A DNA stretch of 64,000 bases from Mesorhizobium sp. 131-2-1 (GTDB lineage: Bacteria > Pseudomonadota > Alphaproteobacteria > Rhizobiales > Rhizobiaceae), in contig NZ_AP023247.1 in the NCBI RefSeq assembly GCF_016756535.1, forward strand, positions 3,720,501 to 3,784,500, given 5' to 3'. Position numbers and translations under genes: made by a program. Under the pieces are notes generated by a model. It did not search any database. It had not been told where the DNA came from and was given only the letters and a program-made list of their open reading frames with translations. Within the stretch, counting starts at the first letter, position 1. The number at the start of each line of letters is the position of its first letter. This document shows positions 17,449-25,020 of this stretch, in pieces.

Positions 17449-18255
17449 TCAGTCCATGAGCGCGTCGAGCCCGCGCACCAGCCCGGTGAACTCCGACACC
17501 CGGCGGATGGCGAGCAGCGTGCCGGCGACGTAAGGCGCGGCGGACGAGCCGGCATCATGGCGGATGGTCAGCCGTTCGTCCGGCAGGCCGAACAGCGCCT
17601 CGCAGGACAGGATGAAGGACGGCAGGCGGAGCGCATGCACCTGCACCCCCTCGCCCGCGCCGACTGCGGCGCCGCGTGTTCCGGGCACGCCGGAAACTTC
17701 GGACAGCGGCCGCGCGGTCGAAGGCTTGCGGGTGTCGGCCAGCGCCTCGGCAAGCTCGCGCGCGGTGCCCGACGGCGCATCGGGCTTCCTGGCGCTGGCG
17801 TAGTCGATGACCTCGACATCAGGCACATATTTCGCCGCCATCAGGGCGAAGCGTTTCATCAGCGTCGCCGTGATGGAAAAATTGCCGGCGGCGAGCACGC
17901 CGACCTTGTTGGCACGCGCCGCCGCGTCGATGTCGGCATAGTCGGCCGCTCCGAGCCCGGACGTGCCGATCACCACATGCCGTCCCTTGTCGATGGCGAG
18001 CAGCGCATGGTCCTTCACCACATGCGGCTTGGTGTAATCGACCAGCACGTCGGACGGCGCCTGCAGCGCTTCCGCCAGCGTCGCGGAGACGGCCACGCCA
18101 TTGGCCGGCAGGCCGACCAGCAGGCCGGAATCCTGCCCGGCGCCGCTGCGCGACACCGCACCGGCGAGTTCCATGTCGGCCTGCGCGCCGATCGCCGGCA
18201 CCAGAGCCTTGCCGACCCAGCCGGTCGCGCCGGCCATCACCACCCGTATCGCCAT
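17449..18255 (-). CDS. DapB-like dihydrodipicolinate reductase homologue, divergent active site
   Basis: The 268-residue length and fold plan match DapB: an N-terminal Rossmann segment (IRVVMAGATGWVGKALVPAI), VLVDYTKPHVVKDHALLAI, HVVIGTSGLG and a DAPSGTARELAEALA block. However, the family's catalytic HHxxK motif reads IDYASARKPDAPSG here: the lysine is kept, but the histidine pair is replaced, and the usual GxxGRMG reads GATGWVG. It could be a paralogue with a changed substrate rather than the lysine-pathway enzyme. An AAGGA site precedes the ATG. I leave the gene symbol blank for that reason. Confidence 0.75.
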   Translation of the reverse strand: MAIRVVMAGATGWVGKALVPAIGAQADMELAGAVSRSGAGQDSGLLVGLPANGVAVSATLAEALQAPSDVLVDYTKPHVVKDHALLAIDKGRHVVIGTSGLGAADYADIDAAARANKVGVLAAGNFSITATLMKRFALMAAKYVPDVEVIDYASARKPDAPSGTARELAEALADTRKPSTARPLSEVSGVPGTRGAAVGAGEGVQVHALRLPSFILSCEALFGLPDERLTIRHDAGSSAAPYVAGTLLAIRRVSEFTGLVRGLDALMD

Positions 18256-18307
18256 CGTCAGGATCCTTTCGCGCCATCTTTTTGACCTTGAACGTCAAGC
18301 GATATGG

Positions 18308-18339
18308 AAAGAGCCCGGCTCATTCAAGCCGGGCTCTTT
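18308..18339 (-). terminator. Terminator of the OmpA-domain gene
   Basis: A perfect 13-base-pair stem (AAAGAGCCCGGCT and its complement) around a six-base loop separates the OmpA-domain gene from the downstream DapB homologue. The T residues are partly within the stem, so it could work in both directions. Confidence 0.8.
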
Positions 18340-18382
18340 GGCATGGCGATCCAGGCCAAGGCCTGATGCGATTCCGGCGGGC

Positions 18383-18940
18383 TTAACGGATGAAGTCGTC
18401 GAAGCGGCGCAGCGTCACCCGGCGGTTGCGCCAATTCTCTTGCTGTGTCGGCACCAGCAGGAACTCCTCGCCATAGCCGACGGTTTCGAGCGCATGGCCA
18501 GGTACTCCGAATTCGCGCACCAGCGTCCGCTTCAGCGAGGCGGCGCGCTGCTCCGAGAGGATCTGGTTCGACTGGAAGGAGCCGACCGCGTCGGTATGGC
18601 CCTCGATCAGGATGCGGGCGCCGCGATCACGCCGCAGGATACGATGCAGTGCATCGGCGATGTTCTCGATCTTGCCGTATTGCGACTCGGAGATCGCCGC
18701 CGAGCCGAACTCGAAATTGATCGACTGGATGTCGATCGAGCGGGCCATGCGCCTCAGATCCGGCCGCCGCTTGAATTCGCGGATGGTGACTCGCTGGTTG
18801 GGGCGCAGCTTCACCCTGGGCGCGGCTTCGAGCTGGCGCTCGATCGTCGCGGCCGAAGGCGTTGTCGCCTGCGCAAATGCAAGGCCAGGCATGGCAAGTG
18901 CCGCAATCATGGCAACGGCAAATGTACGTCGGGTCAGCAT
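18383..18940 (-). CDS. OmpA-family peptidoglycan-binding protein
   Basis: The 185-residue protein has a signal peptide (LTRRTFAVAMIAALAMPGLA, cleavage near AFA-QA), a linker of about 50 residues and a C-terminal OmpA domain from about residue 70. The domain shows INFEFGSAAISESQYGKI, ILIEGHTDAVGSFQSNQILS and RAASLKRTLVREFGVPGHAL, with the Asp and Arg that bind diaminopimelate in peptidoglycan. There is no beta-barrel and no lipobox, so it is probably a soluble periplasmic protein tethered to the wall. A strong AAGGAG site precedes the ATG. Confidence 0.88.
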   Translation of the reverse strand: MLTRRTFAVAMIAALAMPGLAFAQATTPSAATIERQLEAAPRVKLRPNQRVTIREFKRRPDLRRMARSIDIQSINFEFGSAAISESQYGKIENIADALHRILRRDRGARILIEGHTDAVGSFQSNQILSEQRAASLKRTLVREFGVPGHALETVGYGEEFLLVPTQQENWRNRRVTLRRFDDFIR

Positions 18941-19141
18941 GTCTTTCTCCTTCGGCCCTACTCTGAAGGGCGCGTTGATCTTGCCGCCACCATGGCAAAG
19001 TCAGTCTGAAGCGGCGATGAACAAGCAGCAACCAGTTGATTTCCAGTATCGCTTCGATCCCGACATTCGGCCGCAGCGACGCGATGTTTTCCGACTGGCG
19101 AGATACCTCGCTCCGCTCCATGATGATCCCACGAGAACATG

Positions 19142-19586
19142 ATGGCGGTTACGGAGGCTGACGAGGATCCGAGCTTGATCACGGGGGGATGCCTGTGCGG
19201 CGCAGTCCGCTACGAGAGCCAGCGCGGAGCCGATCACCGCGCGTATGTGCTGGTGCCGCTTGTGCCAGTATATCGCGACCGGCAACGCAGCGGTGAGCGT
19301 CTGCTTCGCGACGGCGCAGATGAGGATCGCCGGCGAGACGCGCGATTACGAGAGCGTGGCCGACAGCGGCAACAAGATGCACCGGCGCTTCTGCCCGGCC
19401 TGCGGCGTGCATCTCTTGAGCGAGGCGGAGTCGCGCCCGCATCTGATTTTCGTGCGCGCAGGAACGCTCGACGATCCGAACATGATCAAGCCCGCCGCGA
19501 CGCTATGGACGGCCAAGGCGCCCGCCTGGGCCTGCATCGACACCTCGCTGCCGACCTTCGAGGGCCAGCCGCCGCCGGTGGCGTAG
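19142..19586 (+). pseudogene. GFA family protein (glutathione-dependent formaldehyde-activating-like), frameshifted
   Basis: The first frame begins MAVTEADEDPSLITGGCLCG and carries the family's zinc-binding GGCLCGAVRYES. Sequence of the same family then continues in a different frame: AEPITARMCWCRLCQYIATG, FCPACGVHLLSEAE and a C-terminal domain ending at 19586. One extra base near 19213-19220 explains the shift; removing one C gives YESSAEPITAR in a continuous frame. An intact protein would be about 147 residues with the CxC and CxxC zinc ligands of the Mss4-like fold. Either a recent inactivation or a sequence error. Confidence 0.8.
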
Positions 19587-19598
19587 GCGGCATCGACA

Positions 19599-20171
19599 CT
19601 ACGGCCGCATGACGCTCGCCGACCGCTCGGCGAAGGACAGCGGGTGCACGATCTCCTTCTTCTGCGCCACCGGCGTGAAGCCGAGCTTCTGGTAGAGCGG
19701 CAGCGCCGCCGGGTGGTCGAGCGTGCAGGTCTGCACCGTCACCCGCTTCGGCCCATGCGACCACGCGGCAGCGATCGCTGCGCCCAGGAACCAGCGCCCG
19801 ATGCCTTGCCCATGCGCATGCTCCATCATGCCGAAATAGGCGAGTTCGACCTCTTCCGGCAGATGCGGCTTGAGATCGAAGAAGCCGGCCGGCGCGCCGT
19901 CGAGATAGAGCACCCTGATGTCGCGGTCCTCGCGATGGAGGCCGGCCGAAAGCTCCTCGTCGCTCAGCCTCAGCACGTTCACCCAATGCCATTTGCGCCC
20001 CACCCGATCCATCAGGTAGCGGTAGAAGTGCAGCGGGACATCCCTGGTCTTCAGGAGCGCGATCTGCCGGTTGTACGGCACCGGCGGCGACGCGGCCGGC
20101 GGCGCATGCATTTCGAGGAACGTCACCGTGACGTCGATGTCCTGCAGCACCCCGTTTTCCATCACTGTCAT
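19599..20171 (-). CDS. GNAT family N-acetyltransferase
   Basis: The 190-residue frame starts at an ATG overlapping the sulfurtransferase stop (ATGA). The C-terminal GNAT core is visible: VLYLDGAPAGFFDLKPHLPE, VELAYFGMMEHAHGQGIGRW containing the acetyl-CoA pyrophosphate loop, and TCTLDHPAALPLYQKLGFTP. The N-terminal part includes VPLHFYRYLMDRVGRKWHWV, shared by a group of short GNAT proteins in alphaproteobacteria. The substrate is unknown. It is the last gene of the cysteine synthase, AlaX and sulfurtransferase run. Confidence 0.85.
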   Translation of the reverse strand: MTVMENGVLQDIDVTVTFLEMHAPPAASPPVPYNRQIALLKTRDVPLHFYRYLMDRVGRKWHWVNVLRLSDEELSAGLHREDRDIRVLYLDGAPAGFFDLKPHLPEEVELAYFGMMEHAHGQGIGRWFLGAAIAAAWSHGPKRVTVQTCTLDHPAALPLYQKLGFTPVAQKKEIVHPLSFAERSASVMRP

Positions 20172-21019
20172 TCCTTGCCCGTCACCACCGGCGTATCGCC
20201 AAGCCCGCCCCATTCGGTCCATGACCCGTCGTAAAGCCTGTTGTCGGTGTGGCCAAGCGTCTCCAGCGCCAGCGTGATCGCCGCCGCCGTGATGCCGGAG
20301 CCGCACGAGGTGACGACCGGCTTCGACAGGTCTATGCCGGCATCCTCGATCAGCTTGCGCAAGCGATCCCTGGGCAGCAACTCGCCGTTCTCGGCCAATG
20401 CCGTGACCGGCACGCTGCGCGCGCCCGGCATATGACCGGAGCGGATGCCCGCGCGCGGCTCCGGGTCGGTTCCCGCAAAACGGCCGGCGGATCGGGCATC
20501 GGCGATCTGGCTTTCTCTTCTGTCGACGATGCGGCGCATCTCGGCGAGGCTGACGACCCGTGCGGCATCGAAGTCGGCGTGGAAGATGCAGGGCGCGATC
20601 TTCGTCGGCTCCGCCGTCACCGGCCGCCCCTCCGCCTTCCAGCGATCGAAGCCGCCGCTCAATATGTAGACCTGGAAGACGCCCATGACCCTGAACATCC
20701 ACCAGCCGCGCGGCGCCGAGAAATAGCCCGGGCCGTCATAGAGGACGATCGTGTCGTCGGCCGAAACGCCCATTCCGCCGACATATTGGGCGAAATATTG
20801 CGGCGACGGCAGCGTATGCGGCAGCTTGGAATCCGGGTCCGAAATGGCGTCCTGATCGAGGAAGCGGGCGCCCGGGATATGCGCCGCCTCAAACTCGGCA
20901 CGCGCATTCCGGTTCTGCGCAGGCAGATACCAGGAAGCGTCGATGATCGTCAGGCCGGGTTCGCCCAGGCGCTGCTGCAGCCAATCGGCGTCGACGATGA
21001 AGGGGCTATCCTCGGCCAT
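20168..21019 (-). CDS. sseA: 3-mercaptopyruvate sulfurtransferase (two-rhodanese-domain)
   Basis: The 283-residue protein has an N-terminal inactive rhodanese domain (VDADWLQQRLGEPGLTIIDA, AHIPGARFLDQDAISDP) and a C-terminal active one (QIADARSAGRFAGTDPEPR, SGHMPGARSVPV). The catalytic loop is CGSGITAAA; CGSG(V/I)TA is the form typical of mercaptopyruvate sulfurtransferases rather than thiosulfate enzymes. It moves sulfane sulfur from mercaptopyruvate to thiol acceptors. The AGGAG site and ATG are clear. It follows alaX by 42 bases in a run headed by cysteine synthase, consistent with cysteine-derived sulfur handling. Confidence 0.93.
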   Translation of the reverse strand: MAEDSPFIVDADWLQQRLGEPGLTIIDASWYLPAQNRNARAEFEAAHIPGARFLDQDAISDPDSKLPHTLPSPQYFAQYVGGMGVSADDTIVLYDGPGYFSAPRGWWMFRVMGVFQVYILSGGFDRWKAEGRPVTAEPTKIAPCIFHADFDAARVVSLAEMRRIVDRRESQIADARSAGRFAGTDPEPRAGIRSGHMPGARSVPVTALAENGELLPRDRLRKLIEDAGIDLSKPVVTSCGSGITAAAITLALETLGHTDNRLYDGSWTEWGGLGDTPVVTGKE

Positions 21020-21061
21020 TCTTTTCTCCTGCCGCCCTGGCGGCGGCTCTCAGTCCGTCGA

Positions 21062-21805
21062 TCAGGCCGCCGGCATCGGTCCGAAGCGGATGCGGAAGCG
21101 CCGGTTCTCGCGGCCCTTCTTTTCGATCTTGCCGACATGGATCTCGCCGACCTCTGCGGTGCTCCTCACATGGGTGCCGCCACAGGGCTGGCTGTCGATC
21201 GAGGCATTGTCGCCGATGCAGACCAGACGGATCTTGCCGGTGCCGACAGGCGGACGCACGTTCTTGGATTTCACCAGGCCCGGATTGGCGGCTAGCTCCT
21301 CGTCGGTGATCAGCCGGGTGAAGATCGGATGGTCGGCACGCACCAGCTCCATCAGCCTCGCCGTCACATCCTCCTTGCTGAAGCCGGCATCGGGAATGTC
21401 GAAATCGACACGGCTGTCGTCCTCGGCGACGGCAGCGCCGGTGATCGGGAACGGGCACACGACGGTGAGCAGATGGCAGGCCGCATGCATGCGCATCAGA
21501 AGATGCCGCCGCTGCCAGTCGATGGCGAGCCCCAGCCGTTCGCCGATCGACGGCACCGCTTGTCCGGGCGCCGGCACATGGATGATCTCATCCTTGGTCT
21601 CGCCGGTGATGGTGGCGGCGATCGCGACCCGGCTGCCGTCGGCGCGCTCCAGCAAGCCGATGTCGCCCGGCTGGCCGCCCGAGGTGGCGTAGAAGATCGT
21701 CCGGTCCAGGATGACGCCGCCTCGGTCGTTGATTGCGACAACCGCTGCCTCGGCCTCCTTCAGGTAGGCGTCATCGCGAAACAGCGCTTCCGTCCTGTGC
21801 ACCAT
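21062..21805 (-). CDS. Alanyl-tRNA editing protein (AlaX-type)
   Basis: From ATG 21805, which shares one base with the cysteine synthase stop (TGATG), the protein has 247 residues. It resembles the editing domain of alanyl-tRNA synthetase: VVAINDRGGVILDRTIFYAT, SGGQPGDIG, a zinc-binding HLLMRMHAACHLL and CGGTHVRSTAEVGEI. The paired His of the first motif and the C...H of the second are the expected zinc ligands. Free-standing AlaX proteins hydrolyse Ser-tRNA(Ala) or Gly-tRNA(Ala). The pairing with cysteine synthase may reflect control of serine and cysteine pools, which is inference. Confidence 0.92.
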   Translation of the reverse strand: MVHRTEALFRDDAYLKEAEAAVVAINDRGGVILDRTIFYATSGGQPGDIGLLERADGSRVAIAATITGETKDEIIHVPAPGQAVPSIGERLGLAIDWQRRHLLMRMHAACHLLTVVCPFPITGAAVAEDDSRVDFDIPDAGFSKEDVTARLMELVRADHPIFTRLITDEELAANPGLVKSKNVRPPVGTGKIRLVCIGDNASIDSQPCGGTHVRSTAEVGEIHVGKIEKKGRENRRFRIRFGPMPAA

Positions 21806-22839
21806 CACGCGACCTTTTCGAACGGCACCGAGATGTCGGCCTTCTCTTCCATCCAGCCGGGCACCGGCAGGTTCTTCTCGCGCAGGAATTCTGGATTGAA
21901 CAGCTTCGACTGGTAGCGCGTGCCGTAGTCGGCAAGGATCGTCACGATGGTGTGGCCGGGCCCCAACTCGCGCGCCAGGCGGATCGCGCCGGCGATGTTG
22001 ATGCCGGTCGAGCCGCCGACGCACAGCCCTTCCTCCTGGATCAGGTCGAAGACGATCGGCAGCGCCTCCTCGTCGGGGATCTGGAAGGAGAAGTCGGGCG
22101 TGAAGCCTTCGAGGTTGGCGGTGATGCGCCCCTGGCCGATGCCTTCGGTGATCGAGCTGCCCTCGGCCTTCAATTCGCCGCTGGTGTAGAAACTGTAGAG
22201 CGCTGCCCCCAACGGATCGGCGAGCGCGATCTTCACGTCCCTGCTCTTGCCCTTCAGCCCGAGTCCGACGCCGGCCAGCGTTCCGCCCGAACCGACCGCC
22301 GAGACGAAACCGTCGACCTTGCCGCCGGTCTGGGTCCAGATCTCCTCAGCCGTGGTCCTGATATGGCCATCGCGGTTGGCGACGTTGTCGAACTGGTTGG
22401 CCCAGATCGCGCCGTTCGGCTCGGTGCGCGCCAATTGCTCGGCCAGGCGCCCCGACAGCTTCACGTAGTTGTTCGGGTTCTTGTAGGGCACCGCCGGCAC
22501 TTCGATCAGCTCGGCGCCGAGCAATTTGATGGTGTCCTTCTTCTCCTGGCTCTGCGTGTCCGGAATGACGATCACCGTGCGGTAGCCGAGCGCCTTGGCG
22601 ACCAGCGTCAGCCCGATGCCGGTGTTGCCGGCCGTGCCCTCGACGATAACCCCGCCTGGCTTCAGCAGCCCGCGCTGCTCGGCATCGCGGATGATGAACA
22701 GGCCTGCGCGATCCTTGACCGACTGTCCCGGATTCATAAATTCGGCCTTGCCCAGGATCTCGCAGCCGGTTGCTTCCGAGGCCTTGTTGAGGCGGATCAA
22801 GGGCGTGTTGCCGATCGCTTCGATCACAGAACGGGGCAT
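21805..22839 (-). CDS. cysK: Cysteine synthase A (O-acetylserine sulfhydrylase)
   Basis: I start at ATG 22839, after an AAGGA site, giving 344 residues; an upstream ATG would add 19 unlikely residues. This PLP enzyme makes L-cysteine from O-acetylserine and sulfide. The N terminus is SVIEAIGNTPLIRLNKASEA; the PLP lysine lies in MNPGQSVKDRAG, the substrate loop in EGTAGNTGIGLTLVA, and the phosphate-binding loop in VGSGGTLAGVG. A C-terminal extension (REKNLPVPGWMEEK) makes it slightly longer than CysK of enteric bacteria. First gene of a four-gene run. Confidence 0.92.
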   Translation of the reverse strand: MPRSVIEAIGNTPLIRLNKASEATGCEILGKAEFMNPGQSVKDRAGLFIIRDAEQRGLLKPGGVIVEGTAGNTGIGLTLVAKALGYRTVIVIPDTQSQEKKDTIKLLGAELIEVPAVPYKNPNNYVKLSGRLAEQLARTEPNGAIWANQFDNVANRDGHIRTTAEEIWTQTGGKVDGFVSAVGSGGTLAGVGLGLKGKSRDVKIALADPLGAALYSFYTSGELKAEGSSITEGIGQGRITANLEGFTPDFSFQIPDEEALPIVFDLIQEEGLCVGGSTGINIAGAIRLARELGPGHTIVTILADYGTRYQSKLFNPEFLREKNLPVPGWMEEKADISVPFEKVA

Positions 22840-23054
22840 CAAGGATTCCTTGTGTAGGTGCGGCGAGACCCTAGAAACCCAAAGCCCCGGTTTCAAGGCA
22901 AGAATTCGCCTGGTCCAGTCGCATTTCAGGCACTGCGATCTCCTGAATTCAGATGCTGTGTTCCGGCACGCATTTCAACCTTGCGCCGAAAAGCGCTCTT
23001 TTCATTCGATTTCTTCGCCGCTAGAGCACTACCGACACACTGGCAGGACACAGC

Positions 23055-23897
23055 ATGACACTCTATCGGGCCAACCCGAAGCATGGCGTCGCCTGGGTAA
23101 CGGGCGGCAGCAGCGGCATCGGCCGCGCATTGGCCAAGGATCTTGCCGCGAAGGGCTATGCCGTCGCGGTGACGGCGCTGGCGGACGATCCGATCGACAC
23201 GCTGATCGTCGAGACGGCGCAGATGCCCGGGCATGTGAAGTCTTTCCCGTGCGACGTCACCGACGAAACGGGCATGGCCAGGGTGGCCGCGGCGATCGAG
23301 AAGGACATGGGGCCGATCGTGCTCGCCGTCTTCAACGCCGGCAATTACATCGCCACGCCCGGCGAGCACCTCGTGGTGAGCGATTTCCGCCGGTCCTTCG
23401 ACGTCAACTATTTCGGCATCGTCAACGGCCTGGTGCCTGTCGTCGAGCACATGCGCGTGCGCGGGCGCGGTCATGTCGTGCTTGTCGGCTCGGTCACCGC
23501 CTATTCCGGCTGGCCGACCACCGCCGCCTATGGCGGCACCAAGGCGGCGATCAACATCCTGGCGGAATCGCTGAAATACGACTTCGACAAGATGAACATC
23601 CGCGTCCAGGTGATGAACCCCGGCTTCGTCGACACCCCGCTGACGGAAAAGAACATGTTGCCGATGCCGGGGCTGATGCCTGTCCATCGCGCATCCCGCC
23701 GCATGGCGCGCGGCATCGAGAAAGGCGGCTTCGAGGTCACCTTCCCCTATCGCATAAGCTGGCCGCTGAAATTCCTCGGCCTCTTGCCGCGACCGATCTG
23801 CCGCTGGGTGATCGGCGTCACGACCGGCTGGAAGGCACGGCCGCTGAATTTCGACCGCAAGCTGCCGGACGAGGCGGGCCCGGACCGGGCGACTTAA
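23055..23897 (+). CDS. Short-chain dehydrogenase/reductase
   Basis: The 280-residue protein has a Rossmann cofactor motif, VAWVTGGSSGIGRALAKDLA, then FPCDVTDETGMARV, VFNAGNYIATPGE (the NAG motif), catalytic Ser in VVLVGSVTAYSG and the YxxxK pair in AYGGTKAAINILAES. An MNPGFVDTPLTEKN segment follows. The C-terminal 50 residues contain a hydrophobic WPLKFLGLLPRPICRWVIG stretch, so it may be membrane-associated. The substrate is unknown. An AGGA site precedes the ATG. Confidence 0.9.
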   Translation: MTLYRANPKHGVAWVTGGSSGIGRALAKDLAAKGYAVAVTALADDPIDTLIVETAQMPGHVKSFPCDVTDETGMARVAAAIEKDMGPIVLAVFNAGNYIATPGEHLVVSDFRRSFDVNYFGIVNGLVPVVEHMRVRGRGHVVLVGSVTAYSGWPTTAAYGGTKAAINILAESLKYDFDKMNIRVQVMNPGFVDTPLTEKNMLPMPGLMPVHRASRRMARGIEKGGFEVTFPYRISWPLKFLGLLPRPICRWVIGVTTGWKARPLNFDRKLPDEAGPDRAT

Positions 23898-23965
23898 GCC
23901 GGCGCAGGGCTGTTGCCTGTCGGCAGGCACGGCCATAGGTTGAGAATTGTTGCTTGGAGTCTGCA

Positions 23966-24943
23966 ATGGGGCGGCGGATCGTGCTTGCGGTGCTGGGGCT
24001 CGCTGTCATCTTCTCCATGGCCTTCGTGCTCGGCCCGCGCGTGCCTGTCGACACGACGATCCGTTTCGACCCTTCCGCCATCGGCGACGATCCGCAGGCC
24101 TATCTGGCGCGCGAGGAGGCAGCTGTACCCAACATCCGCGACGGGCTGGAAAAGGAGATCATCTGGGCCAATCCGATGGTTCACGCCAGGACGCCGCTGG
24201 CCATCGTCTACATCCACGGTTTCTCGGCCTCGAAGGGCGAGGTCCGCCCGCTGCCGGACGACGTCGCCGACCAGCTGGATGCCAATCTCTTCTACACCCG
24301 CCTCACCGGCCACGGCCGAGATGGCGCCGCCATGGCCGAGGGCAGCGTCAATGCCTGGATCAACGACTATGAGGAGGCGCTGGCCATCGGCCGGGCGATC
24401 GGCGACAAGGTGATTGTCATCGCCACCTCGACCGGCGGCTCGTTGGCGGCATGGGCGGCAACCGCGCCCAACGCTTCGGACGGGGTCGCGGCGATCGCGT
24501 TCATTTCGCCCAACTTCGGCGTCAAGGCGTCCGGCGCCGAACTGCTGACCAAGCCCTGGGGCAAACAGATCGCCGAGCTGGTCGGTGGCAAGGAGCGCAG
24601 CTTCCCGACCCGCAATGCGCTGCATGAAAAGTTCTGGACCCACCAATACCCGATGGCGGCGACGCTGCCGATGCAGGCGTTGACCGAGCTCGCCTATGCG
24701 GCGCCGGTGGAAAAGGCGACCATTCCTGCCCTCTTCATCTTTTCGGATTCCGACAAGGTGGTGCGGCCGGACCGCACCCGCGAGATCGCCGGACGCTGGG
24801 GCGCGCCGCACGAGCTGGTGCCGGTCGACGACACTGGTGACGCCGACAACCATGTCATTGCCGGCGACGCCCTGTCGCCATCGACAACGGCCGTCCTCGC
24901 CGAACGGATCGTCGTCTGGGTCAAGGCGCTGACCGGGCAGTAA
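23966..24943 (+). CDS. Alpha/beta hydrolase, membrane-anchored
   Basis: The ATG at 23966 has a GGAG site six bases upstream; a TTG four codons earlier is less likely. The 325-residue protein begins with a hydrophobic anchor or signal (IVLAVLGLAVIFSMAFVLG). The hydrolase domain shows VYIHGFSASKGEV (oxyanion loop), LTGHGRDG, nucleophile elbow ATSTGGSLAAW, an acid in FSDSDKVVRP and a late His in DNHVIAGDA. The GxSxG motif is degenerate (TSTGG), though the serine is kept. Substrate unknown; perhaps a lipase or esterase acting at the inner membrane. Confidence 0.85.
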   Translation: MGRRIVLAVLGLAVIFSMAFVLGPRVPVDTTIRFDPSAIGDDPQAYLAREEAAVPNIRDGLEKEIIWANPMVHARTPLAIVYIHGFSASKGEVRPLPDDVADQLDANLFYTRLTGHGRDGAAMAEGSVNAWINDYEEALAIGRAIGDKVIVIATSTGGSLAAWAATAPNASDGVAAIAFISPNFGVKASGAELLTKPWGKQIAELVGGKERSFPTRNALHEKFWTHQYPMAATLPMQALTELAYAAPVEKATIPALFIFSDSDKVVRPDRTREIAGRWGAPHELVPVDDTGDADNHVIAGDALSPSTTAVLAERIVVWVKALTGQ

Positions 24944-24954
24944 CCTGTCGCAAG

Positions 24955-24988
24955 AAAAAGGGCGACCGAAGCATCGCTCCGATCGCCC
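24955..24988 (-). terminator. Terminator of the DEAD-box helicase gene
   Basis: On the minus strand a 13-base-pair stem (GGGCGATCGGAGC with its partner, including G-T pairs) and a three-base loop are followed by TTTTTC. It lies 33 bases after the helicase stop and just after the convergent hydrolase gene. Confidence 0.85.
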
Positions 24989-25020
24989 AGTATCAAATTG
25001 TCACCGGACCGATCCGGCGG

